NCBI GenBank assembly: GCA_963576565.1
Contig: CAUYVT010000092.1
Span: 124,001 to 188,000 of the forward strand
Source: Aspidapion aeneum
Taxonomy: Eukaryota > Arthropoda > Insecta > Coleoptera > Brentidae
Direction: 5' to 3'
Length of the DNA stretch: 64,000 nt
Below, in pieces: positions 54,287-64,000 of this stretch. Under the pieces are notes generated by a model, which worked only from the letters and a program-made list of their open reading frames with translations, was not told the origin of the DNA and searched no databases. A program made the position numbers and the translations under genes. Numbering within the stretch: the first letter of the stretch is position 1; each line of letters opens with the position of its first letter.

Positions 54287-57271
54287 TCACGCTCGAGAAG
54301 CGGCAAGTGCGCGGAAATGTTGGTGCGTGTTGGTTTTGAAACGGTTCAGGTTGTAACCTGCAGGGAAAACTGTCGCAGGTAGTTTATTCCACAGCGATGC
54401 TGTTCTCCAGAGATATGAATTCTGATATAATGAGGTTCTTGGTGCCTCTATTCTGACAATAAATTGATGGTTACCCTCTGTTTGACGTGTTCGCCTAGTA
54501 GGTGCTACTCCCGGGGGGATCATACGTGCCAACTCTTCAGAGCATTTTCCGTGATAATACCTGTAGAAGAGAGATAGATCGCCCACAGTTCTTCGATGTT
54601 CGAGACTATCCAAGCTACGGGTAAGTGAGGAGTCATTGATCAGCTTGATAGCTCGTTTTTGCACGGTGTTCAAAAGCATTAAGGTATGTTTGGGTGCCGC
54701 ACTCCATATATGTGAGCAGTACTCCATAGTTGGTCGAATCTGGGCTTTGTAGAGTATCAGCAGTTGGCTTGGTGTATACAGATGTCTTGTACGAAATAGC
54801 ACCCCAAGCTTTTGGGACGCCCTTTTAGCTATATCTGCCACGTGACTGTGCCAAGACATGTTGGTCTCTGCAGTGACTCCTAAGATGTTCAACTGGCTCT
54901 GCAATGCGACAGCACTTCCAGATAGCATGATATTTGGCTCACCGGTGCTGGTCTTTTTCGAAAACAGGGCTGCTTGGGTTTTCTGCGTGTTGAACTGTAC
55001 AAGGTTTTTGTTGCCCCAGTCCTCTATTATCTCCAAGTCGTTATTTATCTGTGATATTTCAGTTAGTCTAAGGTAATGGAATTCACGTGCGGAGAGACAT
55101 GTGGATGGTATGACTGAGGAGACTACATTGCCATCATCTGCAAAGCAATAAAGTGGATTTACTGTTTTATCTATGAGGTCATTTATGTAAATCAGAAAAA
55201 GTGTTGGCGAAAGGATTGCTCCCTGTGGCACACCAGCATTTATTTGGTAAGAGTTGGAGTTCCGGCCATCCAGTGCAACATAAATGGATCTATCCTTAAG
55301 GTAACTTTCAAACCAAGTGCAAAGTCTCGGCGACAATCCCGTTGCTTTGAGCTTGTTGAGCAGATTTTCATGCCAGACTTTATCGAATGCTTTAGATATA
55401 TCTAAGGCAATTGTTCTTGTTTCACCTCGCAACTCAATCGCTTTTTGCCATAAGTGAGTGACGTATGTAAGTAAATCGCCAGTTGACCTATATTTTCGAA
55501 ATCCGTATTGCTTGTCGTTGATAATTTTGTACTTTTCCAAGTACTTGGTTAGGTGATTGTTCACAACTCTTTCCATTACTTTTGATATCACCGGAAGTAG
55601 AGCAATTGGTCTAGAGTTTAACGGATCTGTCTTTTTTCCTTTCTTTCGAATGGGTTGTACTGCGGCAGACTTCCATGATGATGGATATACTCCTTGCCTA
55701 TAAGATAAATTGAATAATTTGGCGAAAGTGGGGGTGAGTTCGCTAGCACAATTTTTGAGTATTATCGCGGGAATGCCATCTGGACCCATTGCTTTGTTTG
55801 TATCCAACTTTTTAAGGGATTTTCGTATTTCTCTGTGACAAAAGGGTACCTCTGGCATACTGTGGGAAACCCTTTCAATGAACGGTGGAGTTTTTCCATT
55901 TGGCACTGTTAGGTTTGAGTTGGAGGAAAAGATTTTGGCCAGCATATTGGCTTTTTCCTCTGATGTTGTGGCTAAGTGAGTATTTTTATCTGTAAGTGGT
56001 GGTATTGATGACTTGGTGAAGTTTGATCCAACGGCTTTTGCAAGAGACCAAAAGGACCTAGAACTACTTGGACAATTCAGCAACCTGTTTTTTATTCTTT
56101 GATTGTATGTTTCTTTGGCGGCGTCAATAGTAATTTTGCAACTATTTCTGGCTTCTATAAATTCTGTGTGGTTTTGAGCGGTTTGTTGTCGTTTCCAAAG
56201 GTTATATGCTCTGTGTTTTTTCTGTACAGCCGTTTGACACTGGCTGTTGAACCAAGGTTTTGCATTAGCTCTGCGTTTTATTGTATGTGGGATATATGCA
56301 TCCATTCCAGATAAGATTACTTTTGTTATTTCATTACAGCAAATAGTGGGATCAGCTGTTTTAAAGCAAACCTCTTGCCATGGAAAATCCAGGTAAAACT
56401 GTTTAAGGTCATTCCATTTTGCCGATTTATAGTGCCACATTTTACGAGGAAGTGATTGTTGGCTTGGCGGTATGAACATTTCGCACTTTGTTCTTATAAG
56501 TTTATGATCGGATGAACCAAGTGGGGGATCTACTTGAATTGTGTACAAGTCAGGATTTGTAGTTAGGAACAAGTCTAAAAGCGCTGCAAATTCACCCCTT
56601 TCTGAGATACGGGTAGGTTCATCGACAAGCTGCGTTAGACCACAACTTATGGCAAAAGCTTCTGCTTCCCTGCCTTCATTATCTGTTTTGTTGTGGTGTT
56701 TTAGCCAGGGTATATTGTGGACGTTGAAATCGCCTAAAAAAACAATTTCCGCATGTGGATAGTTAGACTGTATACTATCACAGTTTTCGGATAATGTCGC
56801 AAAAAAGTTTTGATACTCGGTGTTACTTGGCGGTCGGTAGAGGCAGCAAATGAACTTAGTCGATGACTTTGAGGTGAATTTCAGCCATATGATATCGAGG
56901 TTCGCTGGTTCTAGCTTCTCCTCTCGATGACATGAAAGGTCATTTTTAATGTACACACAGATCCCAAAATTATGTCGAAATCGGTGGTGTAGGTCATAGG
57001 CGGGATAAAGATAGTTCACAGTAGGTGTTGCAGAACTGATTTTAGTTTCAGTGAGAACAAGGATGTCAGGTCTTTGTTCTTCAAGATGTTGGTGAACTGA
57101 ATTCATGTTGGTACTTAATCCTCTTATATTGCTAAAATCAATTCTGAGTTGAGTTTTTGGTCTTCTTTTAATATCTTTGCATGAAGGACCCCCAGGATCA
57201 CCCGACGCCCGGAGATCCGAGTGGTCGGGTATTTTACCTCCGGAATATTTTGATCCTGGAGGCGCCATCAT
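54287..57271 (-). CDS. LINE ORF2: APE-type endonuclease and reverse transcriptase, 994 aa, uninterrupted
   Basis: Starts MMAPPGSKYSGG at a double ATG. The endonuclease part shows FSNIRGLSTN (about 47), LVLTETKI (about 90-97), FLGDFNVHNIPW (about 180) and GSSDHKLI (about 254), the Asn, Glu, Asp-x-Asn and Ser-Asp-His boxes of APE-type LINE nucleases. The RT part shows NSRPIALLPVISKVMERVV, RTIALDISKAFDKVWH, AGVPQGAILSPTLFLIYIND and the catalytic CFADDGNVV (about 707-715). The C-terminal tail ends YLWRTASLWNKLPATVFPAG and stops at TGA 54287. No lesion is visible, so the protein could still be made. Jockey/CR1 group by block wording; the exact clade is open. ORF1 is not present. A truncated sister lies at 48408. 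Confidence 0.93.
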   Translation of the reverse strand: MMAPPGSKYSGGKIPDHSDLRASGDPGGPSCKDIKRRPKTQLRIDFSNIRGLSTNMNSVHQHLEEQRPDILVLTETKISSATPTVNYLYPAYDLHHRFRHNFGICVYIKNDLSCHREEKLEPANLDIIWLKFTSKSSTKFICCLYRPPSNTEYQNFFATLSENCDSIQSNYPHAEIVFLGDFNVHNIPWLKHHNKTDNEGREAEAFAISCGLTQLVDEPTRISERGEFAALLDLFLTTNPDLYTIQVDPPLGSSDHKLIRTKCEMFIPPSQQSLPRKMWHYKSAKWNDLKQFYLDFPWQEVCFKTADPTICCNEITKVILSGMDAYIPHTIKRRANAKPWFNSQCQTAVQKKHRAYNLWKRQQTAQNHTEFIEARNSCKITIDAAKETYNQRIKNRLLNCPSSSRSFWSLAKAVGSNFTKSSIPPLTDKNTHLATTSEEKANMLAKIFSSNSNLTVPNGKTPPFIERVSHSMPEVPFCHREIRKSLKKLDTNKAMGPDGIPAIILKNCASELTPTFAKLFNLSYRQGVYPSSWKSAAVQPIRKKGKKTDPLNSRPIALLPVISKVMERVVNNHLTKYLEKYKIINDKQYGFRKYRSTGDLLTYVTHLWQKAIELRGETRTIALDISKAFDKVWHENLLNKLKATGLSPRLCTWFESYLKDRSIYVALDGRNSNSYQINAGVPQGAILSPTLFLIYINDLIDKTVNPLYCFADDGNVVSSVIPSTCLSAREFHYLRLTEISQINNDLEIIEDWGNKNLVQFNTQKTQAALFSKKTSTGEPNIMLSGSAVALQSQLNILGVTAETNMSWHSHVADIAKRASQKLGVLFRTRHLYTPSQLLILYKAQIRPTMEYCSHIWSAAPKHTLMLLNTVQKRAIKLINDSSLTRSLDSLEHRRTVGDLSLFYRYYHGKCSEELARMIPPGVAPTRRTRQTEGNHQFIVRIEAPRTSLYQNSYLWRTASLWNKLPATVFPAGYNLNRFKTNTHQHFRALAASRA

Positions 57272-57279
57272 GCTATTTG

Positions 57280-57357
57280 TTACTCATTGTTGGAACCGGA
57301 CTGCCAGCGCAGTAGCGGAACGTGGTGATACCACTTAGCGCTACTCACTTCTGGCAT
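57280..57357 (-). CDS. 25-codon upstream ORF in the LINE leader
   Basis: Starts MPEVSSAKWYHHV and ends at TAA 57280-57282, just ahead of the ORF2 ATG. A short upstream frame of this kind could affect ORF2 initiation, or could be the tail of a lost ORF1. Function not claimed. Confidence 0.3.
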   Translation of the reverse strand: MPEVSSAKWYHHVPLLRWQSGSNNE

Positions 57358-57420
57358 GGTGGTATCTCACCGGTCGACGCCCAATGAGTAAAAAGCGTCT
57401 ACCACCTACTAGGTTGATCA

Positions 57421-58027
57421 AAAGCGAGCCATTTCAATATAAAACTTGTTGTTATTTACTTTTTTTTCTTTTACTGGAGCTTTTGGATAGTCACCTCTTG
57501 CTTACCGCTGCTGTAGTTCTTGATACATATTGACTCATAAATTAGAAAGTGCTCCATTTTGGATCGGCCATTTTAATGTTTTAAGAAACCAAAAATTATA
57601 TTGAGTGTCCAGTTTTTGAATTTGGGACAAATTGTTTTACAAATAAACATGTCCGCCATTTGGAATCCGCCACCGAAACTCGATACATATACCAAATTTC
57701 AAATCTCTAGCTCATCAGAAAGTAAATAGCTGTCGCAAGATTTGAAACAGAAATGGGTATCGAAACAAGTATACGGAGGAAATAAAAGCATTTAAAAAAA
57801 GAGGGGGAAAGAGGGGGACGTAAATTATAATTTTTTAAATTGGCCATAAGATATTTTTACCAAGTAGTAAAGAAATATCGGTGTACTCGGCGGAACTTTT
57901 TTTTTAACTAGCTAACTGCCTTGCGGTCGTATCTATTGATCACATTTTAAAGATATGTGTGATTAGAACCTAATTTCGTTATTGTTATTGGCGCCCTAAT
58001 GTAGCTATTTGTCCCTATGTGCATTGT
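57421..58027. other. Repeat debris
   Basis: ATTTTGGATCGGCCATTTTA (57554) and CGCCATTTGGAATCCGCC (57653) are related to each other and to 28260-28300. No gene seen. Confidence 0.4.
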
Positions 58028-59240
58028 AGGGATCATAACTCAAGAGTGGCCCAAGAATTTCATATGTCGTTCAATAGAGTGTAATGAGTACTAATTAGTT
58101 GCGAAAGAACCAATTTTGTTGCCTTAGCCGTTTTTGAGTAATATGTGAAAAACAAGTTTTGGTAAAGTCAGGGTGACCAGCCATATCTCGTCACCGGATT
58201 GAGCTATCGGGGAAAAAAAATGGATTTTGTTGCTCGCCTAGTTGAAATTTTTTGCGACAAAAACCACTTTGTGGCGGCCTTATTTTTGAAAAAGTTGAAA
58301 TTTTATATCATTGTTGGGTCATAACTCAAAAATAAACTAAGGGGCCCAAGATTTTTATGTCGTTAAATGGAGGGTCACGAGTACAAATTAGTTGGACAAG
58401 AACCAATTTTGTTGCTGTAACCGTTTTCTAAAAATATGCGAAATACAAGTTTTGGTAAAGTTAGGGGGACCAGCCATATCTCGTCACTGGATTGAGCTAT
58501 CGAGATGAAACAAAAACTGAATTTTGTTGCTCGTCTCGCAACAAATTAGAACTAGACAAGCAACAAAATCAGTTTTTTGTTTTATCTCGATAGTTCTATC
58601 GAGTGGCGAGATATCGCTGTTATCACTAGCTTTATTAAAAAAATGGTTTTTCGCCTATAAAAAAATAAGGGTTAACTTTTTTAACCATTTTACTTTTGAT
58701 TGTTGATGGGCCTTCTGAGCAACAAATAATGCCGCAAAACTTACCTTTCTACTACTTATCGAATCCGAGTGGTCCCCCTAGCGTTACGGTAAAGCCGCCG
58801 CTTTTTTACGGCTGCAGCAATCAAATCCGTTTACTGCAACAAACTAGCAACAAATATATAGAATTATATGCTAATAAAAAAATTGCTACCGGTTTTATTA
58901 AAAAAAAAACAAAAAGAAACAGTTCTTTTTTGATTGAAAGAAAAAGTGTAGGTATTTTTAAATGTTGTTATTGATTAGTCTTGGGCCTTTAGAGCAACAA
59001 TTAATGTCACAAAAACTAGATTTGTACTTGGGTCCAAATCGAAGATATGCGTGGTCCCCCTAGCTTTACGGTAAAGCTAGGGGAACCAAAATTTTTTCGT
59101 AAACGGCTGCAGCAACAAACTCGATTTTATCGCAACAAATTAGCAACAATTAATGGCATCAATTATTTTTGGGCCTCCTATCATGGTATCTCCAACTTTG
59201 CCTGCTCCAACACATCGGTACCAACAAGCAAAAAATTACA
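58028..59240. repeat. ~285-bp degenerate tandem repeat rich in GCAACAAA
   Basis: 58028-58212 and 58318-58500 share TCATAACTCAA, ATGTCGTT, ACCAATTTTGTTGC and CAGCCATATCTCGTCAC. 58710-58860 and 58980-59150 share GAGCAACAA, GTGGTCCCCCTAGC and ACGGCTGCAGCAA, again about 280 bp apart. A hairpin lies at 58489-58618 and a 35-bp near-perfect palindrome at 59052-59086 (CCCCTAGCTTTAC / GTAAAGCTAGGGG). Confidence 0.7.
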
Positions 59241-59461
59241 AACAAAGAATTACCATTTCTTTTACAATTTTATTTGATTATCGTAAAACTTTGACGTTCC
59301 TCTATTGTCGGATATAAAGTTTCATTTTTTAAAACAATGTAATGGATCAGGGAAATATTAGTTAACCCTCGAGGGAGATCGCTCTAACCAGGCTATATAC
59401 GGGGTGTTTTTATACACACATATAAAAGATAAAAATATAATAAAATGCTAATAGTAGGTTC

Positions 59462-60820
59462 CAGAGCTGTCACAAGAACATTATGAAAGTACTTTAAGTA
59501 CAATTTTAAAGATGTAAAAAAATGTCAAAAATGTTAACAAAATTTTCAACCTGAATGGTTTTATTTTTGGGATATTATTGTATGTAAATCTATTACTTAT
59601 ATACCTAAGGTGCATTTATTTATTTTTTCTGAACTCATCATTTTACATACAATTGCCATAGAAAGCTAATGGAAAGAGATAATTTTATTACACAAAAAGC
59701 TGCAAAATTGACCCAGTCGCATCAAAATATTTTTAACGTTTTATAGTTGTGCAATATGTGTCACAGTTACCCCGAACTCCGGGGTAAATGGGACCTACCC
59801 CAAAAGACAAAAATTTTAAAATATATTAAGTTTTTCTTGCTCAAATTGCGTACGGTTGTTCCACATTTGTGTAAATCCAAATATATCTGACTTTGTAATG
59901 AAACCCTATCTTGCGTTATTTCTATTTTGGTGGAGCACTTGGGGCACTGTTCTTACCGTCAATAATTTCTAAATTACTCATAGAGAGTAGGTACTATTTA
60001 TATAATAGCCCACAAAACTGCTTAAAAACTTGTTTAAATCAAAGTAAATAAATAAGCATAACAAACGTAAATATCCAAAGAATTTTTTAAGGTGTATCTA
60101 GTCAGACTAAATAAATTTTCGGGTTCTTTAAATCAACCTCCATCAAACGTAGAAATTACGTGTGCCACAAGGCGTATAGGCGGATCCCCAAAAATCGAGC
60201 TGCATACCTGCACTACCTTACTACCGACAACACTCAATAGATGGCATGATTGCTGTAGTAGTTTCTCACACTGGATTTGAATTTCACATTCCACGAAATA
60301 ATAAAGGTGAGTGCAAATAATTAAGCCTATAGGCATTATTCTTTGGATAAGTGTGTACCTAATATTACGATTTCTTGGGCGATTAATTAAGACGTACCTA
60401 CAAAGGTTGCTAAAATACCGGACTTCCCCGCCAAGTTGATAAAAAAACCGGACAGGTTGCAACCCTGGGGTTACCACTTGTCTTCGGCGCAGCGCATTAA
60501 AGTTATATCTCACCTGTATCTACATTTTACTTCAAGAATATTTTATTGTACTTGAAGTACTTTTAATGTACCTACTTGAAGTGCTTCGAATGTACTTGAA
60601 GTACTTTGCATGTACTTGATGTAATTATACTGAAGTACTGTAATTGACAAAATCAAGTTCATTTCCAAGTACATTGTTAAAAGTACTTCAAATGCCAAGT
60701 ACAATTACCGGATTGTAGATGTACTTCAAGTACAGTACTTGAAGTACTTGGAAGAACTTAAGGTACAACCGGATTGTAGAAGTGCTTCAAGTACTGTTCT
60801 TGAAGTACCTGACAGCTCTG
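59462..60820. mobile_element. Non-autonomous hAT element with GTACTTGAAGTAC arrays
   Basis: CAGAGCTGTCA at left and its complement at right, flanked by perfect GTAGGTTC duplications (59454-59461, 60821-60828). CAGAG fits the hAT end consensus. The right third (60530-60800) holds more than ten GTACTTGAAGTAC-type palindromes or halves, and the left end carries AAGTACTTTAAGTAC. A 126-codon minus frame (60133-60513) inside shows no transposase motif. Confidence 0.85.
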
Positions 60821-60850
60821 GTAGGTTCACGATGATGCAATTGCAATTTA

Positions 60851-61009
60851 CAGTGAAGTTCGCATATAGCGAACCCGTTTATAATGAACGCTCGCTTATC
60901 GCAAACACTACTTGGGTATACAATAGTCTATATGTCATCTTATAGTAAACCTCGGATATAGCGAACCAGTTTTTATGCAATCTTCGAGCATCATATTCGG
61001 AGTTGACTG
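60851..61009. mobile_element. pogo-like MITE, divergent
   Basis: CAGTGAAGTTCGCATATAGC at left and, on the other strand, CAGTCAACTCCGAATATGAT at right, TA on both sides. AGCGAACC repeats inside. It starts about 20 bp after the hAT element's target duplication. Confidence 0.7.
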
Positions 61010-61027
61010 TAATTTAAATTTTACTGC

Positions 61028-61345
61028 TTGTATGTGAGGCAGTTCGTCTATCCTTCTTTAAAATGTCGAATGTACACTTTGTCTTTAACCTTAGCCGGTT
61101 TATTTACGATCAGTATAGGGACACAGTTCAAAAAGTATTTTTCGTCATCGTCGTTTCACCTCGAAAACGGTTTTTCCAATAAAACACACACTGCATCTTA
61201 CACAGAAAACATAATGCAAAATAACAACAAAAACCGAATCAGTACCGAATATAAACATTACGCCGACGCACAGTGCGGACTCCTGTGGGCAATATTCGAA
61301 AACCTGAGGTTACATTTTAAAAGTTTTAATATTGGAAAAGTATAG
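61028..61345 (+). CDS. Unidentified 105-codon frame
   Basis: MYVRQFVYPSLKCRMYTLSL then a hydrophobic LTLAGLFTISIGTQF (about 19-33) and a polar remainder ending RLHFKSFNIGKV. Codon use with CpG (CGC, CGG, TCG) differs from the AT-rich surroundings, which hints at coding. No domain recognised; an inner ATG (residue 15) could be the start of a membrane-anchored or secreted protein. Might be a remnant of a mobile element. Confidence 0.25.
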   Translation: MYVRQFVYPSLKCRMYTLSLTLAGLFTISIGTQFKKYFSSSSFHLENGFSNKTHTASYTENIMQNNNKNRISTEYKHYADAQCGLLWAIFENLRLHFKSFNIGKV

Positions 61346-62681
61346 ATAAATGTCCAGTTTATCTGTAATCATAACCTATTTTTTAGTCACACTTGCGAAA
61401 GTGAACAAAATAAATAGTTAAAGTCGTTATTTTAAAACAGGTACAAAAAATCGCATAAAATACCTATCAGAAAATTAATTTTACTGGTTCTGCATTTAAA
61501 TATAAAAAAAAATTTCTTTAAGTATTACAGTGATATATATTTACGCTATTTGTTTAATTTTGTCAAATTGACGTCTCGCTTTTAAAATAATTTAATTAAA
61601 ACTGTTATGCTTACAAAAAAAAATATTTTTAAAACTTTTTTAAGGTTATAAAAAATTGCAAAGATTTGCAAGGTCTGGCATATACCCTAAATATTAGTCC
61701 AATGAATTAGCAAAAAGGTAGCATAAATATTTTTTGCTACTGGCTGCTACTAAGGGTGCTGTATTTTTTTAAATAATATATTACAATCCTAATAATTTAT
61801 AACACATTGGTTACCACCCCGGTTGAGAGGCCTCACATTATCTCCCGTTTAGGTATACCCTTAAAACCAGTCTTGCCGCCATTTGGACAAATATAAAATT
61901 GTGACAGCTCTCATCAACGTCAAAAATGGTGGCAGTAAGGTGTCAAAAATGGCACTAAATCTGGAGAAGATATGAGGCTTATTATTCGGTGATGGCGAGT
62001 GGTTATGTGATAATAAATTTTTTAAAAATTCCCCAAATATTTATGGTACTAATAGCCCATAGCACCGAATTATTTGTTCGTTACTTAGCCTAAAGTGTTC
62101 CTTATTACGTCATATTATGATTATATTAAGAAACGCTTTAAGCTATGGAACCGAAAAAAAAGTCGGTGAGATTGGCACCTTATACTACTGTGAGCAAAAT
62201 TGAAAATTAAATATTTTTAAATCGCATATTGTATTGGCCGTTTTTTGTCAATGAGAACGCAGAAAAACAATAATTTGAGGTAATCAATAAAATTATAAAA
62301 ATACTGCTATCAGTCTTAAAATATATATGCCAAAAATTATTCTGGTGTTTGTGTGAGCGACTTTTTGGAAATCAAAAGTGCGCTTTTTATCACAAATTTT
62401 AGGGATAAAGTATCACTTTTTATCCCGTGGATAAAAAGTGACGTTCAAAGATAAAACGTAAAAATGGGAAGTCTGTTTTCTTGCAAAATAATTTTAATAA
62501 AAACGGGGCCCAAAAATGACTAAAGTATCTTTTGAGCACTCGGCGAACTGTAGCTACATACAAATTTTTCTTCTCAGGATAAAAGTGCCACTTAAGTCCC
62601 TAAGAAGATAATATACTATTTTATCACTTTTTTTTTACTTTTAGAACGCATAAGCATAAAACATTCAGACTTGTTAAATGA
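61346..62681. other. Non-coding stretch with a hairpin
   Basis: ATCACTTTTTATCC / GGATAAAAAGTGA (62409-62444) is a tight palindrome, with related TTTTTATCAC words nearby. No gene supported. Confidence 0.45.
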
Positions 62682-63026
62682 GTGGCCTCTCATGAAAATC
62701 TGAAGGTATTAAATATTTTCAAAAAAATTCAACCCTTGTTCCAAATTCTAAATAAGGCATCATTAAATTTTTGCAAAAGTCTCAGTCTCAAATGGAAGCT
62801 ATCGGGACGAAACAAAATTTATTTTCGAAACCGTTATTTCGAACGGTTAAATAAAGATATTATATCTGAGAAATTTTGTTATAAAACGGATTCAGAAAAA
62901 TCAAAAAATACAGATTCGGAAACAGAGGCCGTACCCGGACCGAGTCGTGGACGGCCTAAAACGGCTTTCTTAAAATCATCTTTAAGAACAAAGAAACTGA
63001 GGGTGCAATGTGTTTGTGTATGGTAA
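62682..63026 (+). pseudogene. Probable fragment of a mobile-element protein, 114 codons
   Basis: The middle and end read SGRNKIYFRNRYFERLNKDI and GPSRGRPKTAFLKSSLRTKK, a GPSRGRP-x-F-x-x-S-x-R-x-K pattern that I associate with uncharacterised repeat-encoded proteins of invertebrates. The frame ends shortly after, without a catalytic domain. The first ~35 residues may be chance. Confidence 0.35.
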
Positions 63027-63885
63027 AAATAATTATTTTGGGGTTGCTAATTTAATTTTTCTGAAAGGGACTAAGCCCCCCCAAGCCTTCCTAACTACGT
63101 CCATGCATCCGAATAAAAAAAATAATTTTAGTTTAATTTCTAACACGAAAGTAAATTGATTTTTATTTTTAACGTAACTGTAGGTTAAACTGAAAGTACT
63201 TTAATTTATTTTTTTAATATTTTAAATAAAATGACATATATAATATATTTAAAAAAGTTTTACTTATTTTAACCTTTAGACTACACTTTATCACATACCC
63301 TATAAAAAAATTAACTTTTTTGAAAAACAACAAAGATATTGAATATTGTCCAAAAACCCTATTTTTGTCCGCACTGTGCGACGTTCAGATTACCAAGAAA
63401 CCCAGGCGACCTAACCGAGCCAAAGACTTCTTCACCCCCCGGCATATCGAACTAACACTTTGCCAAACATCGCTTCTACATGCTTGTCTGTAGGCCAGGA
63501 TTCTCTCGATATGCTTTGTTGCCTGCTAATTGCAAAATATAGAAATATAGTACAGAACCCGCGGCGGGGACACTCACGGTTTTTTATCGGTTAATGGTAG
63601 CAAGAACAACCGCTCGTTAAAAAAGTTTATTAAATCGTCGTTTGTTAAAATGCGCTGTATCTCAATAACGAAAGAGTTTTGTCCCCCATGATTTATGAAA
63701 TTTTTCATTTTATTTTGACCTTCTCTATCACACAATAAAATATTGTAAGTCATAGCATTTACACCCTGTATACATTTGTATGGAAAAAATTTATATGAAA
63801 AGTCAGAAAATTATGTGCAACTTTGCCCTCGCATCAAGTCTAAATCCATGATGTGGTGGCCGGCAGGCATATTTCAGAAGCATAC
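63027..63885. other. AT-rich then CpG-containing stretch
   Basis: 63365-63600 is relatively GC-rich (CAGAACCCGCGGCGGGGAC near 63553) with no frame of note. GTCCGCACTGTGCGAC (63368) is the complement of CGCACAGTGCGGAC at 61266. ACACCCTGTATA (63760) is a lone TACAGGG-type end. Confidence 0.35.
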
Positions 63886-64000
63886 ACCGTAAAAAACAGT
63901 GTTAAATTTAAAAACACTCGAAAGTGGTACATATAGGTCCACACTGACGCAAGTAAATTGACCACCATCTTAGGGTTAAATGTGGTAAAAAGCATGTTTA
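63886..64000. mobile_element. Left part of a CACCGTAAAAAA element, cut by the window edge
   Basis: CACCGTAAAAAACAGTGTTA starts here and resembles the ends at 35062-35466. The right end would be outside the window. Confidence 0.35.

Larger units (their letters stand above)
54244..57420 (-). mobile_element. LINE with intact ORF2, A-tail present
   Basis: The A-tail (T-run at about 54244-54256 on the plus strand) lies only some 30 bp after the ORF stop. The 5' border is set at about 57420 by loss of recognisable sequence, not by a target duplication, which I could not find. Confidence 0.75.

Noticed and set aside
54121..54382. Plus-strand frames over the LINE 3' end
   Set aside because: They are shadows of the minus-strand LINE coding sequence and its A-tail.
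60133..60513. 126-codon minus-strand frame
   Set aside because: It lies inside the non-autonomous hAT element and has no BED finger, RNase-H-like or dimerisation motif of hAT transposases.

Overview
This window reads as a piece of a large, AT-rich, repeat-laden animal nuclear genome, most probably an insect (a beetle or hemipteran is my guess). It carries Pao/BEL, Penelope, Jockey/CR1-type LINE, Crypton, Tc1/mariner-like, pogo-like and hAT remnants, and one confidently assembled host gene with spliceosomal introns and a Ly6/three-finger product typical of insects. No bacterial-style operons, rRNA, intact tRNA or CRISPR array are visible. All calls come from reading the sequence, translating exons by hand and comparing repeats within the window; no database search was possible.

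Layout. 1-2500: the 3' part of a Pao/BEL retrotransposon with a dead integrase, then a probable LTR. 4041-8412: Tc1/mariner-like elements with TACAGGG ends (one with long inverted arms and a broken DUF4817 fragment), a 31-bp tandem repeat and a palindromic-motif element. 8556-19526: a desert with many short hAT-type MITEs and a CpG-rich promoter-like spot near 16.5 kb. 19600-22400: a decayed LINE and a ~240-bp tandem array. 22634-26340: a compound inverted repeat that encloses a three-exon minus-strand gene of unknown function, with a separate MITE inserted in each arm. 26735-27499: a Crypton-type tyrosine recombinase with a nonsense codon. 29136-32702: two head-to-head Penelope-like copies inserted as one unit between 13-bp target duplications; one copy has a 587-codon RT plus GIY-YIG frame.

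32745-46800 is the most gene-like part. A three-exon Ly6/uPAR-like GPI-anchored protein (minus strand, 37875-41826, 151 aa, ten cysteines) spans introns loaded with MITEs. A weaker spliced candidate lies at 44907-46800, and a CpG-rich exon-like segment at 44165-44346. 47041-48387 is a palindrome made of two LINE tails. 49258-51561 is a LINE between ~178-bp direct repeats. 51701-51752 folds as a complete hammerhead ribozyme. 54244-57420 holds a LINE with an uninterrupted 994-aa endonuclease/reverse transcriptase. 57.9-64 kb has a ~285-bp tandem repeat, a 1.36-kb hAT element dense in GTACTTGAAGTAC palindromes, and small unidentified frames.

Two MITE insertions (26036 and 47204) are proved by empty sites preserved in the opposite arm of the inverted repeat they landed in. 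Four hairpins of about 47-73 bp with TAGAG-type ends and 8-bp target duplications are among the smallest transposon derivatives one could expect.
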